Made by a program: the position numbers and the translations under genes. A stretch of 45,896 nucleotides of DNA from Robiginitomaculum sp. (lineage in GTDB: Bacteria; Pseudomonadota; Alphaproteobacteria; Caulobacterales; Maricaulaceae), in assembly GCA_023301505.1 (NCBI GenBank), contig JALZUP010000105.1, positions 1 to 45,896 of the forward strand, written 5' to 3'. Positions within the stretch are counted from its first letter, which is position 1. The number at the start of each line of letters is the position of its first letter. The notes beneath the pieces are model-generated. The model ran no database searches and was not told the DNA's origin. It saw only the letters and a list, made by a program, of their open reading frames with translations. Shown piece after piece: positions 9,361 through 18,466 of the stretch.

Positions 9361-9402
9361 ACAAAAACAGGAGGAAACTCCGATTAAGCTAGAGGAATCC
9401 AA

Positions 9403-10866
9403 ATGGATCTCTCTATGCTTATTTTTAATAAGACAAGTATGGCTAACAAATTACAACAACTCTCAAAGGCTGGTGTCGTCGCCTATCCTGACTACATCCA
9501 CATCGACAATCGGTCTACCTGGACTGATTTCCTCAATCCTTTCATTCTTAACACCAACAAAAATAAGCGTATAGCGCCGTGGCGTCCTTGTCACACGACT
9601 ATTGCAGGTTTCGTGATTGCTATGCTAAATAAGGACTTAGAGCGCCTTAGAAAAAGCATCAAGAAGGAGGATCGAGAAGAATATGCCCGAGTTCACGCAT
9701 CCTCCTGCCCTTACATTCCTTTTAAAACAACGACTGGGCAACTCCTTAAGAAGGCATATAAGCATCATTTAGACGACGATGACATACGAAAGGAAAGAAA
9801 GCGCACAGTCGCCAGAAACATCAAGGAAATGAAGGCTATGGGCTTCCTGAGGGAAATTGAGAGAGAAGGCAAAGGCAAGATGTATTGGGTGCTGCATATT
9901 GATAAGAAATACTTAGGCATAGCTGCACCTGTTTCGGTGCCTGGATCAGCTCCCTCAGACGACCAAAATCCCTTCGAAAATCAAATTTTCCAAGCTACTG
10001 ATAATCAAGGAGTTATAAAATCCGAAAATAAAAAAGGGGGATTTTCCCCCCCTTCATATAATATTATAAAAGAACTATCTAAAAAAGATAATAAGAAAGG
10101 AACTATGGCGACTGTGGAAAACCACAGTCAGGCTGTTGAAAAAAAAATAAAAGGAACAACAAAAACAGTGAGGGGGTTGAGAGAAGAGGGGGGCGCGGCG
10201 GCGGCGAAATCACTGATCGATGTGCGAATGGAGCAAACTAAACTCTTCTATCTTGAAAAGACGCAAGATCTCTCTACTGTAAAAAAGCAAATCTATGCTT
10301 ATGCTCTTCAAATATTAAAAGTACTCGTCTATACCTGCTTCCCGAATGGTGTGAATGGGAGACAACTTTCTGAAAAGGAACTAATGATGGCGGTTCCTGC
10401 CATAATCACTCACCTTCAGCGAAATCTTAAATTAGGCACAGCTACTAATTTAGAGCAATCTCATAATATATTGCTTTCTGCTATACTCATCCAGCAGCAA
10501 CAAATTGCGAAGGGATCGTGGAAAATGAACTATGGATTATCTTTCTATTTAGGACTCAAAGGTGCTAAAGCTACACTCAAGTATATTATTGACAACTTCC
10601 TGAAACGACAGGAAGAAGCCAGAAAGGATTATCTAGGCAAAAACAACCTATATCAGCGATATCGAGAGGCTTATATAGAAATGGAGGCCGTGACGCAATA
10701 TGTCAGTCACTACTTGATGACTATCGACACTGCTCACGAACGACAAGGCATGGCGACCAACAAATTGTACTACTTAAATCGAAAGTTAAGAGAACTGGAT
10801 ATCGATCAAAAGACAATGATGGAATTAATCAAACAATATAATGACACAATTGAACAATATTTGTAA
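9403..10866 (+). CDS. hypothetical protein with winged-helix-like region, possible replication/plasmid protein
   Basis: 487-aa ORF; ERKRTVARNIKEMKAMGFLREIEREGKGKMYWVLHIDKKY. Confidence 0.75.
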   Translation: MDLSMLIFNKTSMANKLQQLSKAGVVAYPDYIHIDNRSTWTDFLNPFILNTNKNKRIAPWRPCHTTIAGFVIAMLNKDLERLRKSIKKEDREEYARVHASSCPYIPFKTTTGQLLKKAYKHHLDDDDIRKERKRTVARNIKEMKAMGFLREIEREGKGKMYWVLHIDKKYLGIAAPVSVPGSAPSDDQNPFENQIFQATDNQGVIKSENKKGGFSPPSYNIIKELSKKDNKKGTMATVENHSQAVEKKIKGTTKTVRGLREEGGAAAAKSLIDVRMEQTKLFYLEKTQDLSTVKKQIYAYALQILKVLVYTCFPNGVNGRQLSEKELMMAVPAIITHLQRNLKLGTATNLEQSHNILLSAILIQQQQIAKGSWKMNYGLSFYLGLKGAKATLKYIIDNFLKRQEEARKDYLGKNNLYQRYREAYIEMEAVTQYVSHYLMTIDTAHERQGMATNKLYYLNRKLRELDIDQKTMMELIKQYNDTIEQYL

Positions 10867-10877
10867 AAAAAAAAGAC

Positions 10878-11354
10878 ATGGATCAATTAACTATTGGATT
10901 TAAAAATCAAATTATTAAAAAATTTAAATTCAAGGGTAGGGTTTACCCTAAAGAACCTCTTAAGGAATTGAAATTTCTGGCAGATTCCGTAATGGACCAA
11001 ATGCCCAAGATGGTAGGCTATCTAACAATGAAAGTGGATGGTAAAAAGTACTGGCACCACCACCAATATGGCTGGATTAATTATAAGCCTACGCCCAGGT
11101 ATGTTGCAAGAGTTTATTTTAGTCCGACTGAAGCAGCTAAGCGTAAATTAAGCAAGGAAAGTCCTAATTTCCGTATTTATTCTGATGCTCAAAAAACTAA
11201 ACATGCTCATACAGAACTATATCGGAAAGCAGTCGAATTTACTGACTTGTGGGAGCGACTTAGAGTGTATTATGAGCTCCATTATCCCATCATCCGACGC
11301 ATTGTTATCTATGATAATTGGTTAGGGTTGGAAGTAGATCGCTTTTCTTTTTAA
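10878..11354 (+). CDS. hypothetical protein
   Basis: 158-aa ORF, same-strand cluster. Confidence 0.7.
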   Translation: MDQLTIGFKNQIIKKFKFKGRVYPKEPLKELKFLADSVMDQMPKMVGYLTMKVDGKKYWHHHQYGWINYKPTPRYVARVYFSPTEAAKRKLSKESPNFRIYSDAQKTKHAHTELYRKAVEFTDLWERLRVYYELHYPIIRRIVIYDNWLGLEVDRFSF

Positions 11355-12047
11355 ATGAATATTGCAGGATTCATAAAAATTAACAATAATATCAAAATGA
11401 ACAAATTACAAAAAAACAAGCTTGTTACAACAGAACTTGCTGTAGACTATGACGCAGTTCCGAAAAAAGACAAATGGCGCATAGGGGACCCTCAACCTAA
11501 AACTGCTAACACAAAGAAAGGCGACAGTTCCCATGTCTTACATGTAGCCTATTGGAAACCCTGCTATGAAGGCCGAAACTTTATTCGCTATTATAGCATG
11601 GATTGGCGGCATGAACTAAAAGGCCGCTGTCCTGAAAAAGATACCCAATACGGGCTGCAAAGACTACACGGAAAGGTGTATAATAAGAAGGTGGAAGAGT
11701 GGAAAGCAAGAGGGCAGGTCAAAGAAATATTCATTCAGAACCTAGATACCCGAGAAATTGTCCAGCGCTATAATCTAGCGACCGATCAATGGCAGTTTTG
11801 CGGGCATTTCCGTATATGGCTTTGCTATCAGGATCATGTGTTGGCGGAAAGAAAAAGAGACAAATTACCTGCCTCCGAAACGCATTATGCAGACAAGTAT
11901 TATTCGACTGAGGAGGAGGAGGTTCAGCACTTCATCGACTTATATAACTCAATAGAAGATGTGAAGTTGTTTTGGTTGTATACAAATGATGGGGAGAATG
12001 AAAAGGCTGGGGTTATAAGTCAAGGACAATTTATTGCTTTACTATAG
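11355..12047 (+). CDS. hypothetical protein
   Basis: 230-aa ORF; start may be internal MNKLQKNK. Confidence 0.75.
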   Translation: MNIAGFIKINNNIKMNKLQKNKLVTTELAVDYDAVPKKDKWRIGDPQPKTANTKKGDSSHVLHVAYWKPCYEGRNFIRYYSMDWRHELKGRCPEKDTQYGLQRLHGKVYNKKVEEWKARGQVKEIFIQNLDTREIVQRYNLATDQWQFCGHFRIWLCYQDHVLAERKRDKLPASETHYADKYYSTEEEEVQHFIDLYNSIEDVKLFWLYTNDGENEKAGVISQGQFIALL

Positions 12048-12068
12048 ATGCTTTCTTATTTAGTGCCT

Positions 12069-12105
12069 AACAGCAAGTGATTACGTGTAATCACTTGCTG
12101 TTTTT
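12069..12105. terminator. strong terminator hairpin
   Basis: AACAGCAAGTGATTAC-GT-GTAATCACTTGCTGTTTTT. Confidence 0.85.
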
Positions 12106-12511
12106 CATTAAAAGCCTACAATTTCTTGATGATCCTGTTTTCTTGGCTTCAATCTGCAGGACTCAATTTGAGCGTTTCTACGAGTTCGTAGATGCGAACG
12201 ATTTGGAGGCTAATGGTGGTAATATCTCTAAGGCAGATCGGGTTAAATTCATTGATTGGGAGAAGGCAAAAGGAGTCCTGATGGACAAGAGGACAACGAA
12301 GCCTGTAAGTGATGTATATCGAGCAAAATTAGCCTGTAAGAGTGACTACGAAATGTTCTATTTGACTGATAATAAAACATACTTGGACATGGCAGAGGAA
12401 CGTGCTAGATGGCATGATTTAGAAGAGTGGATGGATGGTAAAAAAGAACACTGGTGCAGCTTGTACGAGTGGCGAAAAGATCAAAGATTTAAAGGTGCTA
12501 AAAGAGAATAG
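12077..12511 (+). CDS. hypothetical protein (start uncertain)
   Basis: 144-aa ORF; annotated GTG start lies inside the terminator hairpin. Confidence 0.5.
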   Translation: MITCNHLLFFIKSLQFLDDPVFLASICRTQFERFYEFVDANDLEANGGNISKADRVKFIDWEKAKGVLMDKRTTKPVSDVYRAKLACKSDYEMFYLTDNKTYLDMAEERARWHDLEEWMDGKKEHWCSLYEWRKDQRFKGAKRE

Positions 12512-12572
12512 ATGACTTTCATACTTTGAGAAAAGCAGGTAAAAAATTATTAAAAAACAACAAATAATAATT

Positions 12573-12839
12573 ATGAAAGTATTTAGAAATAGTAATGGAT
12601 TCTTGTACTATATTGTCAAAAATGGAAGAAGTTCTATTATTAGCAAAGCCCCTGATGATTTTAAGTGGGTAGCATATCCGTACAAGACAAATAATGAAGC
12701 TCCTAAGATAGTAATTGGTGATGATTTGGTTTTAGATGATTTCATTTTAGAGTTTGAAGATAGATTGTCTGGTAAAGAGAAAGGAGCTTGTTGGAATCAA
12801 TATCACATGATGTCTTTGGAGACGTCAATAAGGAAATAG
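12573..12839 (+). CDS. hypothetical protein
   Basis: 88-aa ORF. Confidence 0.6.
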   Translation: MKVFRNSNGFLYYIVKNGRSSIISKAPDDFKWVAYPYKTNNEAPKIVIGDDLVLDDFILEFEDRLSGKEKGACWNQYHMMSLETSIRK

Positions 12840-12884
12840 ACTTGCATACTATGAGTAAAGCACATTAAGATTTATTAACGAAAT

Positions 12885-12933
12885 GCCCCGTTATTCGCCA
12901 AATAGTTTTGGACGACGAATGGCGATAACGGGG
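12885..12933. other. long hairpin upstream of membrane-protein gene
   Basis: CCCCGTTATTCGCCA ... TGGCGATAACGGGG. Confidence 0.6.
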
Positions 12934-12949
12934 ACTTAAAAAAACAGTT

Positions 12950-13354
12950 ATGCAAGGTAACTTTATTAAGGGGCTTGTAAAAGCATCAAGCCCATCTTTG
13001 ATCATTTTTGGGGTGCTATCCTTCCTAGTATTAGGAATTTACGCTACTGATTATTACGCAGCTCTGAACACTCCAAGGTTCGGCTCCTTCGGTGGATTGG
13101 TGATTGGAATTTGTTTATCATTAATCATCGAGGGAGGGCGGTTTGCTTTCCTACTGGCTTCGGTTCGTGACTTCTCCATTGGTAACAAGAAAAACGGATG
13201 GTTGGGTCTGATTGCTTCTGTATTTTTGGTTATTCACGATCTCACGGTCTCGTGGAAGATTGCCCACCTATGGAGCGCAGAAAATGCGCTCGATTACTTC
13301 AATTTATTATTTTTTCTGGTGGCTTTTGGTTTATTTAGTCCTTTGTATCTTTAG
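12950..13354 (+). CDS. polytopic membrane protein
   Basis: 134 aa with about 4 hydrophobic segments. Confidence 0.7.
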   Translation: MQGNFIKGLVKASSPSLIIFGVLSFLVLGIYATDYYAALNTPRFGSFGGLVIGICLSLIIEGGRFAFLLASVRDFSIGNKKNGWLGLIASVFLVIHDLTVSWKIAHLWSAENALDYFNLLFFLVAFGLFSPLYL

Positions 13355-13445
13355 AAAAAAATCTGTTGTAGCAGACTTTTAATAATTCAAGGAATTTTGT
13401 GTGTTAGCCCAATTTCCTTTATGCAAATACTATAGAATAAGTATT

Positions 13446-14276
13446 ATGAGTACAAATTTAGCAAATTCTGATATAAATAGCAATATAGCTACTCAAGAGC
13501 GTCCTGCCAACGCCTTGACCCCCTCCCAGTATAACGGGGGTCAACTTTCCAAAACACTAGCTTCTAGCAATCCGACCGAGCTAAAGAACGCTTTCTTCAT
13601 TGACTGGTTTGAGGTGACTATGAAACCATCCCAAGTACCCATTAATTGGGAGGAAAAAGGAGGTGAATTCGCGCTGGACGATGGATATATAGTGTTCAAA
13701 CTAACCAAACCGAACGGAACCAAGCATTATCAGCGTGGCTACAACATCTGGATCGACGGGTTTGACTTTGGGCAGCTCCTAGTTGATCCAAGAAACCCAA
13801 AAATATTGAAGGGAAATCCTGTCCAGTTCAAAATGTACAACAATGTGTTGTATGAGCGTGAGTGGATTGACCGATTTACACAGTTTCGTAGTGCGATGGA
13901 GTACCAAGTAACTAGCTATACGAGAGTCGATATCGCAATAGATGGGTACAACTACCTTGACCAATGGAAAAAAGTAATGAGCGGAGACCTGAAACGAGTC
14001 GGGAGGAAGGCATTTTTCAAGACTCATTATGAGGATGGAAAAGAGTTAGAAATGACAGGTATTGACTTAGGTTCTAAGTCTTCAGATAAGATGATTACTG
14101 TCTACAAAAAAGGGGCTCGAATAGCTGTAGACAATAAGCGTTACATTAAGAATGCTTGGGAAAAGAACGGGTTCACAGACTTGAAGAATGTAGAGAGAAT
14201 AGAGCTAAAAATGAAGTCTAAGTGCATCAAAGGAATGAAGGAATTTAAGTACCTAAATATTATAATCTTATTATAA
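13446..14276 (+). CDS. replication initiation factor, RstA/Rep_trans-like
   Basis: FIDWFEVTM, TSYTRVDIAIDGYN, TGIDLGSKSSDKMITVYKKG, NVERIELKMKSK. Confidence 0.75.
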   Translation: MSTNLANSDINSNIATQERPANALTPSQYNGGQLSKTLASSNPTELKNAFFIDWFEVTMKPSQVPINWEEKGGEFALDDGYIVFKLTKPNGTKHYQRGYNIWIDGFDFGQLLVDPRNPKILKGNPVQFKMYNNVLYEREWIDRFTQFRSAMEYQVTSYTRVDIAIDGYNYLDQWKKVMSGDLKRVGRKAFFKTHYEDGKELEMTGIDLGSKSSDKMITVYKKGARIAVDNKRYIKNAWEKNGFTDLKNVERIELKMKSKCIKGMKEFKYLNIIILL

Positions 14277-14280
14277 ATAA

Positions 14281-14720
14281 GAACCTACCCATACAAACTG
14301 CCTCTCAATAGGGCTTATAAACTAAGTTTTTTATTGCTTTTTTCTATAAATATCCTATAATCATCTCTTTATTTCTTTATGAATAAGAGAATACCCATAA
14401 AAACACCTCTCAATAGACCTATAAGATTACCTATTCCAAATAATCTGTACCAAATAGGCATAGAAGCAACGAAAATACCTCTCAAATAATCTATAAATAA
14501 GAAAATACCCACAAAACTACCTCTCAATAGACCTCTGCATTGATGATCTTCCTATAAAAGAATGTTTTCTTGAAAAATAGTTGATTGTAATCGCTATAAA
14601 TATATAAATAAGAGAATACCCATAAAACTACCTCTCAATCCTTGCAATTAGCTGTATTTGAGTCGCAAAAGCTTTCCATTTCCTTATAAATATATAAATA
14701 AGGAAAGTACCTGTAGCGGC
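14281..14720. repeat. iteron-like direct repeats downstream of rep
   Basis: CCTCTCAA at 14301, 14406, 14478, 14520, 14631, most within AATAAGARAATACCCATAAAACTACCTCTCAATAG-like units. Confidence 0.75.
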
Positions 14721-15134
14721 TAGGTGTTTTGTCGTAAAATGTGTTTTTTTAGCTAATTTTTCCCTATAAATAAGAAAGTAGATTCGTTTACTTTTAATAA
14801 ACGGCCCAATATGCAGGCAAAACGCCTTTAGATTAAGTGTTAGATTTGCCTAATTATTAGAAGATCTTACAGAAAAAAATGGTGATGGTAGATTTTTTAG
14901 AATGGCTCTCATTTTTCAGGAGAGCGATAGAAGTGCTTGTCTTCTGCTTTGATTCTTTAATTTAAATGTTAATTATATCAAAATAATATCAATATGTATC
15001 AACAAAAAGAACCATTATTCTTAATATCAACGTAAATAATTGCAAGAAACATAAAAACAATTGAAATTATTAAAATTTATCATTTGTATGTGTTATTTTT
15101 ATAGAGCGATTGAGACAGGATTTTTTTTCTTGTT

Positions 15135-16211
15135 TTGCACCAAAAAGATAATTTAATGGAAGAATTCTTCATCATAAAAGACAATCAATTTTTGATTGCT
15201 ACTACGATAATTAATCAGTTAAAAGGAAGCCACAACAAAGCTTACCAGCGATGGCGAAAAAGAAGGGGACTCGCAGCAGTCTTGAAGCTATCAGGCAAGC
15301 ATTATTTTACGGCGCAGGATACTTTAGTTTTTCTGAAGGGATATGTGCATACCGATGCCGGCGAGATGATTGGCGAGACTATCCAAACTATTATCAAGAC
15401 AATAGAGGATCTTATTAGTCAGGACAGTAAGCAAGCTGCGATTGTCTCGACAGATAAGAAAGTCGAGACAAGTGTCTCGGCAGTAGTGGTTGATAAAAAG
15501 GTAGTTGTCTCGAAAGAAAAAAAGTATACGCCTTCTTTTGAAAACAAGAATAATGTCTTAAGGAGTAAGACAGGTCCCGAATCTGTAAGTAAGATAATTG
15601 TTGCGAATGGGACAGTATCCAGTATAGTTGCAAATGATGTCTCAAGTAGTGAGACAATTACTTCTGTTCAATCCGACTCTAAGACAACTGTCTCAGCTAG
15701 GAAGGCGTTGGAAACAAAGGGTGTTTCGGAAGTGCAAGTCACTGGCGTAGATGTCTCGCCATTAAAGGAGACTAAGACTAACAGAAACGACCCATTACGG
15801 GCTATGCCTAGCGTACAACCAGTAACGGCTCTCAATTCAAGGATTAGACCTCTCAGTGAGACATTATTGGTTGAAGAAACAAAGGATGCAGTTAAAGGGG
15901 GCGAGACATTACGAGGGTATAGCGTCTCGGATGGTGGAGTGGCTGTATTGGAAGAGCCATTACTAAACGTCAAAACGAGACAGCGAGACAAGACAGTGGG
16001 ACGACAAGACAACGGGACAGCGAGACAAGACAGTGGGACAAGACAGTGGGACGACAAGACAACAGGACAGCGAGACAAGACAGTGGGACAAGACAGTGGG
16101 ACGACAAGACAACAGGACAGCGAGACGAGACAGTGGGACAAGACAGTGGGACGACAAGACAACAGGACAGCGAGACGAGACAGCGAGACAAGACGGTGGG
16201 ACGGAACCTAG
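15135..16211 (+). CDS. hypothetical repeat-containing protein
   Basis: 358-aa ORF; compact N-terminal domain, low-complexity linker, C-terminus encoded by 50-bp tandem repeats. Confidence 0.6.
   Translation: MHQKDNLMEEFFIIKDNQFLIATTIINQLKGSHNKAYQRWRKRRGLAAVLKLSGKHYFTAQDTLVFLKGYVHTDAGEMIGETIQTIIKTIEDLISQDSKQAAIVSTDKKVETSVSAVVVDKKVVVSKEKKYTPSFENKNNVLRSKTGPESVSKIIVANGTVSSIVANDVSSSETITSVQSDSKTTVSARKALETKGVSEVQVTGVDVSPLKETKTNRNDPLRAMPSVQPVTALNSRIRPLSETLLVEETKDAVKGGETLRGYSVSDGGVAVLEEPLLNVKTRQRDKTVGRQDNGTARQDSGTRQWDDKTTGQRDKTVGQDSGTTRQQDSETRQWDKTVGRQDNRTARRDSETRRWDGT
15991..16200. repeat. 50-bp tandem repeat array
   Basis: AGACAGTGGGACGACAAGACAAC recurs at 15991, 16041, 16091, 16141; AGACGGTGGGACG at 16191. 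Confidence 0.95.
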
Positions 16212-16707
16212 ATGGAAAGGAAATATAAAAACAAAGCCGTCTAAGTCAATCGGCTATAAGCTAGGTAAGTTGTTTTCTAGCTTTGGTTTCTTATACAGTG
16301 CTGCGATTGTACTTTGCTTTACTGAAAGTTTCTTCCTAAGAAGCTTTTTTATGGTAGACGGCGCAATAGGCGTTAATGAATATGTAGGCTTCCTGTCTTC
16401 CTTAGTTTTTAATGCCATTGCGCTTATCTGCGCCCTGAGTGAAGACATTTGGAGAAAAGCATTTATGGTCAACAGAGATTTAGAATTCACAGATAAGACT
16501 AAGACAAGCTATCTTTTGTTCTTCCTCTTCGCCTGGCATTTAGGCGCTACTTTTATTGTCTTGAATCAAGACTTCCACGACTTGTTTGCGCTGGAATGCC
16601 GATACCGAGACATCAAAAATATGTTTCGGGCGCTTGCAACAGCCTGCATTATGGTCTTTTTCCCTAAGACAATTATCGCTAAGTGGCGGGTGGAAAATGC
16701 TAAATAG
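16033..16707 (+). CDS. membrane protein ORF emerging from the tandem repeat
   Basis: GTG-started 224-aa ORF; from about 16246 GYKLGKLFSSFGFLYSAAIVLCFTE with about 4 hydrophobic segments. Confidence 0.6.
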   Translation: MGQDSGTTRQQDSETRQWDKTVGRQDNRTARRDSGTRQWDDKTTGQRDETARQDGGTEPRWKGNIKTKPSKSIGYKLGKLFSSFGFLYSAAIVLCFTESFFLRSFFMVDGAIGVNEYVGFLSSLVFNAIALICALSEDIWRKAFMVNRDLEFTDKTKTSYLLFFLFAWHLGATFIVLNQDFHDLFALECRYRDIKNMFRALATACIMVFFPKTIIAKWRVENAK

Positions 16708-16813
16708 GTGTTTTTTAACTAATAGTTATGATAAAGTAACTAATAGTTATGATAAAGTAACTTGTGTAGATAATTGATTAATGAATCTGTGACAAAAAAT
16801 AAACCATCTACTT

Positions 16814-17137
16814 ATGGACAAAAATGAACTTAATTTTCTTACAATATTCCATCCATCATGTATAGCAATACATCCAAGCGAAATGATTAAAGATTTAATA
16901 CATAACAGATTGTTGCAAATTGATACGATAGTTTACTTTGATAGAATAATAAACAATATTACAGGGAGAAAATCAACATTAATATCTTTCTTCAATAAAG
17001 AATCCCCAATGACTGATGTTCTAGCTAGTTATTTTTCTAACTGCTTCGGCATATCTAAAGAGTATTTCTATAATCTACAAACAATGTACAATCTAGCTAC
17101 TAATATTCAACATTACATAACTGACACAAACAAATAA
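16814..17137 (+). CDS. hypothetical protein (Xre/antitoxin-like helix-turn-helix features)
   Basis: IHPSEMIKDLI ... ISFFNKESPMTDVLASYFSNCFGISKEYFYNLQTMYNLA resembles HigA-type HTH. Confidence 0.6.
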   Translation: MDKNELNFLTIFHPSCIAIHPSEMIKDLIHNRLLQIDTIVYFDRIINNITGRKSTLISFFNKESPMTDVLASYFSNCFGISKEYFYNLQTMYNLATNIQHYITDTNK

Positions 17138-17140
17138 TCC

Positions 17141-17392
17141 ATGAAAAGTAAATTGTTTTTACTATTAGTTATCGTATTTACCAGTTGTCAAAACTTGGAG
17201 CAAAATGAAGAGTGCGAAGTTTCTTCTATTTCAAATTTCTGCTTGGTTACGTACAAATCAAACCTACATCAGACAGAAAAGTATAAAGTTTGTGAGTCTA
17301 AGAGGATTTATTACTTGAAAGATTTAAATGTTTGGGTAGCACAAGATAGTTTGGATTTAGATAGGAGATGTTTTGGGGAAATTACACATTAA
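17141..17392 (+). CDS. putative lipoprotein
   Basis: MKSKLFLLLVIVFTSC lipobox. Confidence 0.65.
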   Translation: MKSKLFLLLVIVFTSCQNLEQNEECEVSSISNFCLVTYKSNLHQTEKYKVCESKRIYYLKDLNVWVAQDSLDLDRRCFGEITH

Positions 17393-17413
17393 CCATCATA
17401 AATTAAATTAACA

Positions 17414-17761
17414 ATGATTAAAGATCAATTAAAAGAATTAGGGTTCGTGGAAGATACAAGATCAGAACCAACTAATAAATCATCCAATGGTTTTCAAAAT
17501 TTTGTAAAGGGTGCTGTTTCAGTAGGGCTTCAAGATGGTGAATTGATTACGTGGGGATTGATAGGAAAAATGGAGTGGAACGAATCTCCTAAAGGTTTTA
17601 ATTCACCAAGTAGTAGTTGTATTATTAAAGAAAATCCGAGCATTGATAAGATCAAGAAACTTGATCTATTAGCGAATCCAGAAGGTTATGAAGAAACGAG
17701 AGAATTAAGACATTTTCAGCCTACACCACAAGAATATGCGGAAATGATGTTTGGGTGTTAA
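17414..17761 (+). CDS. hypothetical protein
   Basis: 115-aa ORF. Confidence 0.65.
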   Translation: MIKDQLKELGFVEDTRSEPTNKSSNGFQNFVKGAVSVGLQDGELITWGLIGKMEWNESPKGFNSPSSSCIIKENPSIDKIKKLDLLANPEGYEETRELRHFQPTPQEYAEMMFGC

Positions 17762-17769
17762 TAGTGACA

Positions 17770-17803
17770 GGCTAATAATTTTGCAGCAGCAAGATTATTA
17801 GCC
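17770..17803 (+). other. hairpin with conserved TTTTGCAGCARCA loop, copy 1
   Basis: GGCTAATAATTTTGCAGCAGCAAGATTATTAGCC; relative at 29747. Confidence 0.65.
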
Positions 17804-17863
17804 AATTTTTCCACACAAGATATTCCACATAAGTAACAGGTGAATGATATAAAAAATCACTCA

Positions 17864-17877
17864 TTGCATAATTCATA
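17864..17877. promoter_or_regulatory. TTGCATAATTCGTG-like motif, copy 3
   Basis: TTGCATAATTCATA upstream of small ORF 17893. Confidence 0.5.
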
Positions 17878-17892
17878 AAATCAATTAATATT

Positions 17893-18030
17893 ATGGTAAT
17901 AATTCAGATCAATAAGCATCCTCCTAAAGGGAGTCGATTTTTTCAGCTAAAGGCGCTAATAGCGGCTACTTTTTTTAGAAGGGAAGGTAGTTGTTGTGAA
18001 TTCGTCTTAGACGAAGACTGCCCGCTCTAA
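17893..18030 (+). CDS. small ORF
   Basis: 45-aa MVIIQINKHPPKGSRFFQLKALIAATFFRREGSCCEFVLDEDCPL; preceded by the shared motif. Confidence 0.4.
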   Translation: MVIIQINKHPPKGSRFFQLKALIAATFFRREGSCCEFVLDEDCPL

Positions 18031-18082
18031 AGCGGTTTCTTAGAAACTATTAATTAAAGCTTCCACTCACTTTTTTAAGAAG

Positions 18083-18331
18083 GTGTGGGGAGTTAAAAAT
18101 CAAAAAATGGCCTCGCAACTAAAAGTGAGGGTGTACGAAGAGTTCAAAGTAATTCCAAAGCAATATCACATAAAAGGAACAACAGGCTTAGTTAATTTAA
18201 CCAGGTCTGCAGAAAATTATCTGAAAGCAAAATTTCCTTGTTACTATGAACATCAATACCTGCCTGGTAGAGCATTGGAAGCCCAACGATGGGACGACAC
18301 TTTTCACCAAGACAGATTACAGGAAGACTAA
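18083..18331 (+). CDS. hypothetical protein
   Basis: 82-aa ORF. Confidence 0.55.
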   Translation: MWGVKNQKMASQLKVRVYEEFKVIPKQYHIKGTTGLVNLTRSAENYLKAKFPCYYEHQYLPGRALEAQRWDDTFHQDRLQED

Positions 18332-18350
18332 ATATACTATGTTGATTGTA

Positions 18351-18364
18351 TTGCATAATTCGTG
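18351..18364. promoter_or_regulatory. TTGCATAATTCGTG motif, copy 4
   Basis: Exact TTGCATAATTCGTG upstream of lysozyme gene. Confidence 0.55.
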
Positions 18365-18466
18365 AATACAATCATAAATAAAACAATTTATCAATTTTTG
18401 CACACTTAATCCTCCTTCTAGAATATCTAGAAGGAGCTTATTTCTCAATACATAAATTAGATTTTC

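Noticed and set aside
14281-14720. CRISPR array
   Set aside because: Repeats are degenerate, irregularly spaced (105, 72, 42, 111 bp) and there are no cas genes
15668-16191. Three reverse-strand ORFs rich in MSCRPTVLSHCLVSLS
   Set aside because: Artefact of the stop-free 50-bp repeat read on the other strand; compositionally extreme and mutually redundant
16717-16758. 21-bp direct duplication AACTAATAGTTATGATAAAGT
   Set aside because: Only two copies, in a short intergenic gap; likely simple slippage
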